NCBI GenBank assembly: GCA_002307905.1
Contig: DBUL01000086.1
Location: 518 to 5,561, forward strand
DNA: 5,044 nt
Source of the DNA: Rhizobiaceae bacterium UBA1291
GTDB lineage: Bacteria; Pseudomonadota; Alphaproteobacteria; Rhizobiales; Rhizobiaceae
Reading direction: 5' to 3'
Shown here: piece after piece, positions 1 through 5,044 of the stretch
How positions within the stretch are numbered: position 1 is the first letter of the stretch
Layout: every line of letters starts with the position of its first letter
Translations under genes and position numbers: made by a program
Notes under the pieces: generated by a model
The model's input: only the letters and a program-made list of their open reading frames with translations
What the model was told of the DNA's origin: nothing
Database searches by the model: none

Positions 1-65
1 ACCTCCCGTTCAATCCGGCATAGTGGTGAACCAAGGGTCGCGCTGAGGTCGGAAGGAAAACGAAG

Positions 66-701
66 ATGCACGCCTATCTCCTGGAACTCGCCTCGCTGAT
101 GGCTGTCTTCTCCTTCGCGATCGTCGCGCCGGGAGCCGATACGGCCATGGTCATGCGTCAGGCGATGGTGCACGGGCGGCGCGCGGCGATCCTGACCAGC
201 GTCGGTATCGGCACGTCTCTGATGTTCCATGTGAGCTACACCATCCTCGGTCTCGGTATCATCATCTCGCAGTCACTGCTGTTGTTCGGCATCATCAAGT
301 GGGTGGGCGCGGCCTATCTCATCTACATGGGCGTCATGGCGCTGCGGGCGGGCAAGACGGATCTCGATCCCGTAGCTGGTGAAGCGGCTGCGCCCCGCCA
401 GGGCGCCTTTCGGGCCTTCGGCCTCGGCTTCCTCGCCAATGCGCTCAATCCGAAGCCGGTCTTGTTTTTCCTGTCGATCTTCTCCGCGCTGGTCAGCGCC
501 TCGACGCCCGGCATGATGAAGTTCGGCTATGGCCTGGTCATGGCGGCTTGCCTCATCGCTTGGTTCGTCGGCGTGTCCTTCTTCATGACCACGCCGCGGA
601 TGCGCGCGGTCTTTTCCCGCATGAGCAAATGGATCAACCGGGCATCGGGCCTGGTGTTCATCGCCTTCGGTTTGAAACTCGCGGCGGCAAGGGCCAACTG
701 A
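66..701 (+). CDS. LysE/RhtB-family amino-acid exporter (LysE-type translocator)
   Basis: A 211-residue inner-membrane protein of the usual LysE/RhtB length, about 200-215 residues. Hydrophobic segments lie near residues 5-22, 42-66, 70-93, 117-140, 152-175 and 192-207, matching the six-segment layout. Family marks are an N-terminal APGADT block at 21-26, where most members read PGPD, a glycine-rich stretch after GRRAAILTSVGIG (37-49), the GAAYLIYMG block (81-89) and the FLANALNPKP block (122-131) that opens the second half. Members export amino acids or related metabolites using the proton gradient; the substrate cannot be read from the sequence. The start is supported by GGAAGG at 51-56, nine bases before the ATG. 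It is the first complete gene here and its stop is one base from the next start, so the two are probably translated from one message. Family certain, substrate unknown. Confidence 0.93.
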   Translation: MHAYLLELASLMAVFSFAIVAPGADTAMVMRQAMVHGRRAAILTSVGIGTSLMFHVSYTILGLGIIISQSLLLFGIIKWVGAAYLIYMGVMALRAGKTDLDPVAGEAAAPRQGAFRAFGLGFLANALNPKPVLFFLSIFSALVSASTPGMMKFGYGLVMAACLIAWFVGVSFFMTTPRMRAVFSRMSKWINRASGLVFIAFGLKLAAARAN

Positions 702-702
702 G

Positions 703-1209
703 ATGAGCGCTGGGCGGTTGCGACTGATGGCAGTGAGCCTGATCGCCGCGGCTGGCCCCGCGATTGCCGTCGACTGCCCCATCGAACGCGCCGTCTATGT
801 CGAGGCGGAAGCAAAGACGGAGGTCCGCTTCCTGCCCTCCGGCGGCGAGGCGACGCCGGTCAGCCACCGCTTCTCGCTGGTGAATTCGGCGGGGAAGATG
901 ACGGTCGACGCTCACGTCCTCTACGATGCGGAGATCGAACGGCCAGTGGCAATGGCTCTCAACAATTGCCCCGAGGGGGACGTAACCGGCGCGGACATCG
1001 CGGCCTGCACCGTCTGGACGGGCATCATCTATGCGGCCGACAAGGCGACCGGACATGTCGACCTTCTGCCGCCGGAAGGCGCCGATGCGCCGGACACACT
1101 GCTTCTGCCGGGCTTCGGCCCGGCGATCGCGGCATCCTCCTTCGGCAGTGCCATGACGGCCATGCCCTGGGATGTCTTCACATTCAAACAATGTTCGCCC
1201 AAGGCCTGA
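703..1209 (+). CDS. Uncharacterised secreted (periplasmic) protein with four cysteines
   Basis: I do not recognise a named family for this 168-residue protein. The first 22 residues look like a Sec signal peptide: a short basic start (R5, R7), a hydrophobic core, and an AIA site at 20-22 before VDCP. The mature part would be about 146 residues with cysteines at 25, 89, 102 and 164. That even number fits two disulfide bonds in the periplasm, but the pairing is a guess. No transmembrane segment is seen after the signal. The start follows the LysE-type stop by one base, with AAGGG at 689-693 as a likely ribosome site inside the upstream gene. lpdA begins 35 bases downstream. Codon use and GC content look like the neighbours. 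Strong coding evidence comes from the signal peptide, the tight spacing and the uninterrupted frame; function is unknown. Confidence 0.8.
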   Translation: MSAGRLRLMAVSLIAAAGPAIAVDCPIERAVYVEAEAKTEVRFLPSGGEATPVSHRFSLVNSAGKMTVDAHVLYDAEIERPVAMALNNCPEGDVTGADIAACTVWTGIIYAADKATGHVDLLPPEGADAPDTLLLPGFGPAIAASSFGSAMTAMPWDVFTFKQCSPKA

Positions 1210-1230
1210 GGCGGCGGTACTGGAACAGTC

Positions 1231-1236
1231 GAAGGA
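1231..1236 (+). promoter_or_regulatory. Ribosome binding site that fixes the lpdA start
   Basis: GAAGGA lies eight bases before the ATG at 1245. The same reading frame is open back to 966, but those 93 extra codons overlap the secreted-protein gene and give an arginine-rich sequence unlike any E3 enzyme. This site and the start of the FAD-binding fold at residue 4 decide the start. Confidence 0.8.
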
Positions 1237-1244
1237 ACGATACG

Positions 1245-2651
1245 ATGGCTTATGATGTGGTTGTAATCGGTAGTGGCCCGGGCGGTTATGTCTGCGCGAT
1301 CAAGGCAGCCCAACTCGGCCTCAAGGTGGCCGTGGTCGAGAAGCGCGCCACCTATGGCGGCACCTGCCTCAACATTGGCTGCATCCCGTCCAAGGCGCTT
1401 TTGCACGCCTCGGAAATGTATCATCACGCCGCCCATGGCATGGATACGCTCGGCGTCGAGATTGGCGCGCCCAAGCTCAACCTCGAAAAGATGATGGCGC
1501 ACAAGGACGCGACCGTGAAGTCGAACGTCGAGGGCGTCTCCTTCCTGTTCAAGAAGAACAAGATCGAGGGCTTCCAGGGCACCGGCAAGGTCGTTTCCGC
1601 CGGCAAGGTTTCCGTCACCAACGACAAGGGCGAGGAGCACATCCTCGAGACCAAGAACATCGTCATCGCCACCGGCTCCGACGTCGCCGGCATTCCCGGT
1701 GTCGGCGTCGAGATCGACGAGAAGGTCATTGTGTCTTCCACGGGCGGCATCGCGCTCGACAAGGTTCCGGGCAAGATGGTTGTTGTCGGCGGTGGTGTCA
1801 TCGGCCTCGAGCTCGGCTCGGTCTGGATGCGCCTCGGCGCCAAGGTCACCGTCGTCGAATATCTCGACACCATCCTCGGCGGCATGGACGGCGATGTCTC
1901 GAAGCAGTTCCAGCGTATGCTCGTCAAGCAGGGCATGGAATTCAACCTCGGCGCCAAGGTCACCGGCGTCCAGAAGGCCGAGAACGGCGCGAAGGTCACC
2001 TTCGAACCGGTCAAGGGTGGCGAAGCCCAGACGATCGACGCCGATGTCGTGCTGATCGCCACCGGCCGCAAGCCCTATACCGAGGGCCTGGGTCTCGCCG
2101 AAGCCGGCGTCGCGCTGGACGGGCGCGGCCGAGTCGAGATCGACGGCCACTACCGCACCAATGTCGCCGGCATCTACGCCATTGGTGACGTCGTCAAGGG
2201 GCCGATGCTCGCCCACAAGGCGGAAGACGAAGGCGTGGCGCTTGCCGAGATCCTCGCCGGCCAGCACGGCCATGTGAACTATGATGTCATTCCGGGCGTC
2301 GTCTACACCCAGCCGGAAGTGGCCTCCGTCGGCAAGACGGAAGAAGAGTTGAAGGCCGCGGGCGTTTCCTACAAGGCCGGTAAGTTCCCGTTCACCGCCA
2401 ATGGCCGAGCCCGCGCCATGCAGGCGACTGACGGTTTCGTCAAGGTTCTGGCCGACAAGGACACCGACCGCGTCCTCGGCGTCCACATCGTCGGCTTCGG
2501 CGCCGGCGAGATGATCCACGAGGCCGCCGTGTTGATGGAGTTCGGCGGTTCGTCGGAAGACCTCGGCCGTACCTGCCATGCACATCCGACCATGTCGGAA
2601 GCCGTCAAGGAGGCGGCACTCGCCACGTTCTTCAAGCCGATCCATATGTGA
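1245..2651 (+). CDS. lpdA: Dihydrolipoamide dehydrogenase (E3 of 2-oxo acid dehydrogenase complexes)
   Basis: A 468-residue flavoenzyme of full family length. It reoxidises the dihydrolipoyl groups of 2-oxoglutarate, pyruvate or branched-chain dehydrogenase complexes and passes electrons through FAD to NAD+ (EC 1.8.1.4), in the cytoplasm. Visible motifs in order: the FAD dinucleotide site GSGPGG at 9-14; the redox-active pair C41 and C46 in GGTCLNIGCIPSK; the ATG motif near 142-144; the NAD site GGGVIG at 182-187 with acidic E205 ending the following strand, as expected for NAD rather than NADP; ATGRKPY at 272-278; the second FAD motif AIGD at 312-315; and the C-terminal HAHPT block, where H447 and E452 match the catalytic His-Glu pair. 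All key residues are present. It follows the secreted-protein gene by 35 bases and is probably the last gene of its operon. Which complex it serves depends on genes outside the window; 2-oxoglutarate dehydrogenase is the likely partner by analogy with rhizobia. Confidence 0.98.
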   Translation: MAYDVVVIGSGPGGYVCAIKAAQLGLKVAVVEKRATYGGTCLNIGCIPSKALLHASEMYHHAAHGMDTLGVEIGAPKLNLEKMMAHKDATVKSNVEGVSFLFKKNKIEGFQGTGKVVSAGKVSVTNDKGEEHILETKNIVIATGSDVAGIPGVGVEIDEKVIVSSTGGIALDKVPGKMVVVGGGVIGLELGSVWMRLGAKVTVVEYLDTILGGMDGDVSKQFQRMLVKQGMEFNLGAKVTGVQKAENGAKVTFEPVKGGEAQTIDADVVLIATGRKPYTEGLGLAEAGVALDGRGRVEIDGHYRTNVAGIYAIGDVVKGPMLAHKAEDEGVALAEILAGQHGHVNYDVIPGVVYTQPEVASVGKTEEELKAAGVSYKAGKFPFTANGRARAMQATDGFVKVLADKDTDRVLGVHIVGFGAGEMIHEAAVLMEFGGSSEDLGRTCHAHPTMSEAVKEAALATFFKPIHM

Positions 2652-2680
2652 TCAGCGCCGGAGATTAAATCTTCTCCATT

Positions 2681-2719
2681 ATGAGGGCCGCGTCTTGCCA
2701 TGCAGGACGCGGCCTTTAT
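2681..2719 (+). terminator. Intrinsic terminator after lpdA
   Basis: A perfect 9-bp GC-rich stem, GGCCGCGTC at 2686-2694 with GACGCGGCC at 2706-2714, closes an 11-base loop. Weaker A-T and G-T pairs extend it outward to about 2681 and 2719. The right arm runs into TTTAT. It begins 30 bases after the lpdA stop and is well placed to end the lpdA transcript. The T-tract is short, so termination may be partial. Confidence 0.75.
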
Positions 2720-2722
2720 CAT
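2695..2722 (+). promoter_or_regulatory. Candidate sigma70-type promoter for the cytochrome b561 gene
   Basis: TTGCCA at 2695-2700 and TATCAT at 2717-2722 each match the consensus boxes at five of six positions, with a 16-base spacer. The -35 box is preceded by C, giving CTTGCC, close to the CTTGAC seen in rhizobial promoters. Transcription would begin near 2729 and leave a leader of about 36 bases before the ATG at 2765. The boxes overlap the lpdA terminator: the -35 lies in its loop and the -10 at its T-tract. This is a match by eye without experimental support. Confidence 0.4.
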
Positions 2723-2751
2723 CTGGACGCAATTGCCCCTAACCGATTGAC

Positions 2752-2757
2752 AAAAGG
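2752..2757 (+). promoter_or_regulatory. Ribosome binding site that fixes the cytochrome b561 start
   Basis: AAAAGG lies seven bases before the ATG at 2765. An in-frame ATG at 2681 falls in the left arm of the lpdA terminator and has no such site, so the 28-codon extension is not supported. Confidence 0.65.
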
Positions 2758-2764
2758 CAAGAAA

Positions 2765-3265
2765 ATGGCGTCCTCCCCCGTTTTGACCTATTCTATTCCG
2801 CAACGTCTCATTCACTGGCTGATGGCCGGTCTCATCCTGTTCAACCTGCTCTTTGCCGAAGCCATGGAAGAGCTTTCCGAGGCCGTCGAAGAGGGGCAGA
2901 CTCCCACCCCCGACATGATCGCCTCGGCTAATATCCATGCCTATGTGGGCATCGCCGTGCTCTGTCTTGCGGTTATCCGGGTGATTCTGCGCCTCACCCA
3001 TGGCGCGCCGGAGGCGCCCGCCGAGGAGCCGCCGCTCGGAAGGCTTGCCGCCAAGGTCGCCCACGGCGCATTCTACCTGCTATTCTTCGCCATGCCGATC
3101 AGCGGTGCGCTGGCGTATTACGGCGGTGTCGAGGCTGCCGGCGGTCCGCATGCGGGTCCGATGAAGCTGCTGATGTGGATCCTGATCGTCGTGCATGTGG
3201 GCGCGGTTCTCGTCCACCAGTTCGTCTGGAAGACGCCTGTCGCCCGGCGCATGACCAAGGGTTGA
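2765..3265 (+). CDS. Cytochrome b561 (CybB type), di-heme membrane protein
   Basis: A 166-residue protein with four predicted membrane helices near 15-32, 57-78, 99-119 and 132-152, the layout of the bacterial b561/Ni-Fe hydrogenase cytochrome b family. Recognisable blocks are QRLIHWLMAG near the N-terminus, NIHAYVGI at 56-63, RVILRLTHG at 72-80, FYLLFFAMPISG at 103-114 and VHVGAVLVHQFVWK at 143-156. Histidines 17, 58, 144 and 151 sit where heme b ligands are expected, and H100 also lies at a conserved helix start. Such proteins carry electrons to or from quinone in the inner membrane; E. coli CybB has been described as a superoxide:ubiquinone oxidoreductase, and this one may act similarly by inference. 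The loop between helices 1 and 2 (about 31-50) is unusually acidic. Transcription is probably separate from lpdA, and the gene converges on the TraB-family gene 28 bases downstream. Confidence 0.9.
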   Translation: MASSPVLTYSIPQRLIHWLMAGLILFNLLFAEAMEELSEAVEEGQTPTPDMIASANIHAYVGIAVLCLAVIRVILRLTHGAPEAPAEEPPLGRLAAKVAHGAFYLLFFAMPISGALAYYGGVEAAGGPHAGPMKLLMWILIVVHVGAVLVHQFVWKTPVARRMTKG

Positions 3266-3276
3266 GAATGCAGCGA

Positions 3277-3315
3277 CGCGGTCGGCGCTGCTGTCACTCG
3301 ACGGCGCCGACCGTG
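3277..3315. terminator. GC-rich hairpin between converging genes, possible two-way terminator
   Basis: A perfect 10-bp stem, CGGTCGGCGC at 3279-3288 with GCGCCGACCG at 3304-3313, extends by a G-T and a C-G pair to 3277 and 3315 around a 15-base loop. It starts 11 bases after the cytochrome b561 stop and contains the last codons and stop of the TraB-family gene from the other strand. Neither strand shows a T-run after the stem, so it may slow or block converging transcription without being a classical intrinsic terminator. Confidence 0.45.
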
Positions 3316-4385
3316 AAGCCTTGATTGCGCAGCAGTTCCACAAGCCCTTCTTTTCCCGGCAAATGCAGCGCACCCACCGCCATGAAGACATTGCCTTCGG
3401 CCAGCAGGGGCATGGCGCGTTCCGCCATGATCTTGTTGCGGTCGGTCACGATCCGTTTTTCGAAGGCGGCATAGGCGCTCTCGTCCTTGCCAGGCGCGCT
3501 CGGCGCCACCGCTTCGAGCATCGGCATTGTCATGCCTGTGTCGCCCGACAGATAGAGGAGGGTCATCGTCTCGATGACATCGTCCATCTTGCTGCCGAGT
3601 TCCAGCGTCTCGATCAGCGCTTGCAGATGAAATTCCACAGGGAGCTCAGCCATGGCGTGCAATTGCTCGGCCAGCGTCTCAAGGCCCGCAACCTTCTTAC
3701 CCGCCTTGATCGCATCTTCGGCGATGTGCTTGTCGAGGAAGGAGGCGCCTGCCGCCTTGCGGGCGATCTCGCAGGCGGGAAGCGCGACAAAGCTCGAAAG
3801 AATCCACGGTTTCATTCGGACAACGGCAGCAAGTGCCAGTCCGCGGGTCTTGAGACCCTTCTCAAACTTTGCGGCATCTTCGGTGGACAGATGGTCGCTT
3901 ATCGTCGTGCCGTCCATGAACATGGTCAGTTCGGGATGCATCAGCATCGCCGCTGCGGCCTTCTTCTCGTCGAGGATCTCGTCGGATTCGATGACGATGG
4001 TCGAAGCGCCGGCAACCGCTTCGCTCGCTCCCTTGGGCATGGCCAGGACGCGCGGGTCGGTCACGTGCATGGTGCCGAGCAGATAGGACGGGCTAAGGCC
4101 GGCCTTCTCGATCTTCCAGAAAATGCCCTTGCCGTTCGGCGTCTTTGCCGCTTCGGCGACGATCTTGTCGTAGGTGGCCGGATCGGTCTTCTGCAGGGCC
4201 GGCAACAGGTCTTCGCCCGTGCAGGCCGGCGGTTCCGCCGCTTTCGCCGAAGAGACCGAGAACAGCACGAATGCGGTGACAACCAGCAGAGCGACATGCA
4301 GTGCGGCGATCAGCCAGAGGGCGACATCGCCGGCAAAGGAAAAGGGGTTTCGCTGGCGAAGCCGGTCGAAGGGGTGCGCGATCAT
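3294..4385 (-). CDS. TraB/PrgY/GumN-family protein, membrane-anchored or exported
   Basis: A 363-residue protein. A hydrophobic stretch at about 21-44 is followed by AKAAEPPAC, which could be a signal peptide cut near residue 49-50 or, because it is long, an uncleaved anchor; either way the main domain would lie outside the cytoplasm. The TraB/PrgY/GumN domain covers about 87-360. It has the two GxxH motifs of this superfamily, GTMH at 104-107 and GALH at 338-341, plus an acidic residue in IVIES (E133), a FLDKHI block at 216-221 and GLET at 234-237. Eukaryotic relatives (TIKI) are metalloproteases that use such motifs, so a peptidase role is possible but unproven for bacterial members. The ATG is the first start after an in-frame TAG near 4416, though no strong ribosome site precedes it. 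It follows xerC on the same strand after 81 bases and may be cotranscribed. Confidence 0.9.
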   Translation of the reverse strand: MIAHPFDRLRQRNPFSFAGDVALWLIAALHVALLVVTAFVLFSVSSAKAAEPPACTGEDLLPALQKTDPATYDKIVAEAAKTPNGKGIFWKIEKAGLSPSYLLGTMHVTDPRVLAMPKGASEAVAGASTIVIESDEILDEKKAAAAMLMHPELTMFMDGTTISDHLSTEDAAKFEKGLKTRGLALAAVVRMKPWILSSFVALPACEIARKAAGASFLDKHIAEDAIKAGKKVAGLETLAEQLHAMAELPVEFHLQALIETLELGSKMDDVIETMTLLYLSGDTGMTMPMLEAVAPSAPGKDESAYAAFEKRIVTDRNKIMAERAMPLLAEGNVFMAVGALHLPGKEGLVELLRNQGFTVGAVE

Positions 4386-4466
4386 GGGACTGTCCGTTTC
4401 AATCGCGGCAATCTAGCGGCCCGTCCCCTCACTTTCCCTTAACGCGTGTGGTTAATGGCGCCATGC

Positions 4467-5044
4467 TCAGGCGCGGGGATGGGCCCGTTCGTAGACGTCG
4501 AGCAGCCGTGCGGCATCCACGCCGGTATAGACCTGCGTCGTCGAGAGGCTCGCATGACCGAGCAGTTCCTGGATGGTGCGCAGGTCGCCGCCGCTGCCGA
4601 GAAGATGGGTGGCAAAGGAGTGGCGCAGCGCGTGGGGCGTTGCCGAATCCGGCAGGCCGAGGGCCGAGCGCAGGCGCTGCATCTCGCGCTGGATGATCGC
4701 CGGCTGCAGCTTTCCGCCGCGCGCCCCGCGAAACAGGGGTTCACCGCCCTCCAGATGATATGGGCAGAGTTTGACATAGGTCGCCACCGCCTCGCCGACG
4801 ACCGGCAGCAGCGGGACCAGCCGCGTCTTGGCGCCCTTGCCGGTGATGCGCAGAGAGGTCGGATTGCCGGCGAAGGCCGAAGGGGTGAGATCGAGCGCCT
4901 CGGAGATGCGAAGTCCGCAGCCGTAGAGGAGGGTCAGCACGGCGGCGTCGCGCGCGGCGATCCACGGCTCCTCATTCATCTGGGCTTCCTGGCTGACGAC
5001 GGTCAGCGCCTGCTCCCCGGACAAGGGTTTCGGCAGTGATTTCG
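4467..5044 (-). CDS. xerC: Tyrosine recombinase XerC, C-terminal catalytic part (cut by window edge)
   Basis: The visible 192 codons cover nearly all the catalytic domain of a Xer recombinase of about 300 residues; the N-terminal core-binding domain lies beyond 5044. XerC and XerD together resolve chromosome dimers at dif by strand exchange. All six active-site residues are present: Arg in GCGLRISEAL (codon 4908-4910), Lys in GKGAK (4836-4838), His and Arg in HALRHSF (4632-4634 and 4623-4625), His in LLGHASLSTTQ (4554-4556) and the nucleophile Tyr in VYTGVD (4527-4529). The ending LLDVYERAHPRA favours XerC over XerD. The frame stays open to the window edge, reading SLPKPLSGEQ, so a TTG at 5022-5024 is an internal Leu codon and not the start. 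It is upstream of the TraB-family gene on the same strand. No sign of an integron or phage setting. Confidence 0.94.
   Translation of the reverse strand, partial: KSLPKPLSGEQALTVVSQEAQMNEEPWIAARDAAVLTLLYGCGLRISEALDLTPSAFAGNPTSLRITGKGAKTRLVPLLPVVGEAVATYVKLCPYHLEGGEPLFRGARGGKLQPAIIQREMQRLRSALGLPDSATPHALRHSFATHLLGSGGDLRTIQELLGHASLSTTQVYTGVDAARLLDVYERAHPRA

Noticed and set aside
1..46. Possible tail of an upstream gene
   Set aside because: Stops occur at 21-23 and 44-46 in two frames, but the few codons before them match nothing I recognise, so no gene is called. The stretch also shows no clear promoter.
966..1244. A 93-codon N-terminal extension of lpdA
   Set aside because: It overlaps the secreted-protein gene in another frame, is Arg- and Gly-rich and unlike E3 enzymes. 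A good ribosome site precedes the ATG at 1245.
1029..2645. A 538-codon open frame on the - strand opposite lpdA
   Set aside because: It mirrors the lpdA codons in a GC-rich genome, has no recognisable domain, and is rich in Asp, Gly, Ala and Leu as expected for an antisense shadow. lpdA has all its catalytic motifs.
2747..2752. Perfect TTGACA box before the cytochrome b561 gene
   Set aside because: It lies only 12 bases before the start codon, so transcription would begin inside the gene. It more likely occurs by chance next to the ribosome site.
2681..2764. A 28-codon N-terminal extension of cytochrome b561
   Set aside because: Its ATG is in the terminator stem, it has no ribosome site, and the family begins at the ATG at 2765.
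3321..4442. A 373-codon open frame on the + strand opposite the TraB-family gene
   Set aside because: It is rich in His, Arg and Gly with no known motif, and is fully explained as the antisense of a gene with clear family motifs.
5022..5024. TTG as the start of the Xer recombinase gene
   Set aside because: The frame continues to the window edge with residues typical of the linker before the catalytic domain (LPKPLS), and the N-terminal domain would be missing if the gene began here.
4467..5044. Tyrosine recombinase as a sign of an integrated mobile element
   Set aside because: The C-terminal sequence fits housekeeping XerC, the flanking genes look chromosomal, and no att-like repeat, tRNA or phage gene is visible.

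Overview
The window is GC-rich chromosomal DNA, tightly packed with genes. The protein sequences suggest an alphaproteobacterium of the Rhizobiaceae type (Rhizobium, Agrobacterium or Sinorhizobium relatives). The clearest hints are the dihydrolipoamide dehydrogenase, with its long C-terminal tail ending FKPIHM, and a neighbourhood in which small membrane and secreted genes lie just before lpdA. The assignment comes from recognising the sequences, not from a database search. I see no mobile element, CRISPR array, rRNA or tRNA.

Left part (about 1-2720, + strand): an apparent operon of three genes. They are a LysE/RhtB-type amino-acid exporter (66-701), a small predicted periplasmic protein of unknown function with four cysteines (703-1209, one base after the exporter), and lpdA, the E3 component of 2-oxo acid dehydrogenase complexes (1245-2651). 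In rhizobia an lpdA often lies near the sucAB genes for 2-oxoglutarate dehydrogenase. That part would be upstream of this window and is not visible. A strong hairpin with a short T-tract ends the unit at 2681-2719.

Middle (2695-3265, + strand): a four-helix cytochrome b561 of the CybB type begins at 2765. A plausible sigma70-like promoter for it (TTGCCA, 16 bases, TATCAT) lies inside the lpdA terminator, so the end of one transcript and the start of the next may share the same bases.

Right part (3294-5044, - strand): a membrane-anchored or exported TraB/PrgY/GumN-family protein, and upstream of it the C-terminal catalytic part of the XerC tyrosine recombinase, which is cut by the window edge. 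These two genes converge on the cytochrome b561 gene. A 12-bp GC-rich stem at the junction overlaps the TraB-family stop codon.

Overall this looks like core housekeeping sequence: central carbon metabolism, a respiratory or redox membrane protein, and chromosome dimer resolution. I found no convincing sign of a new defence or mobile system. The least understood items are the four-cysteine secreted protein and the function of the TraB-family protein.
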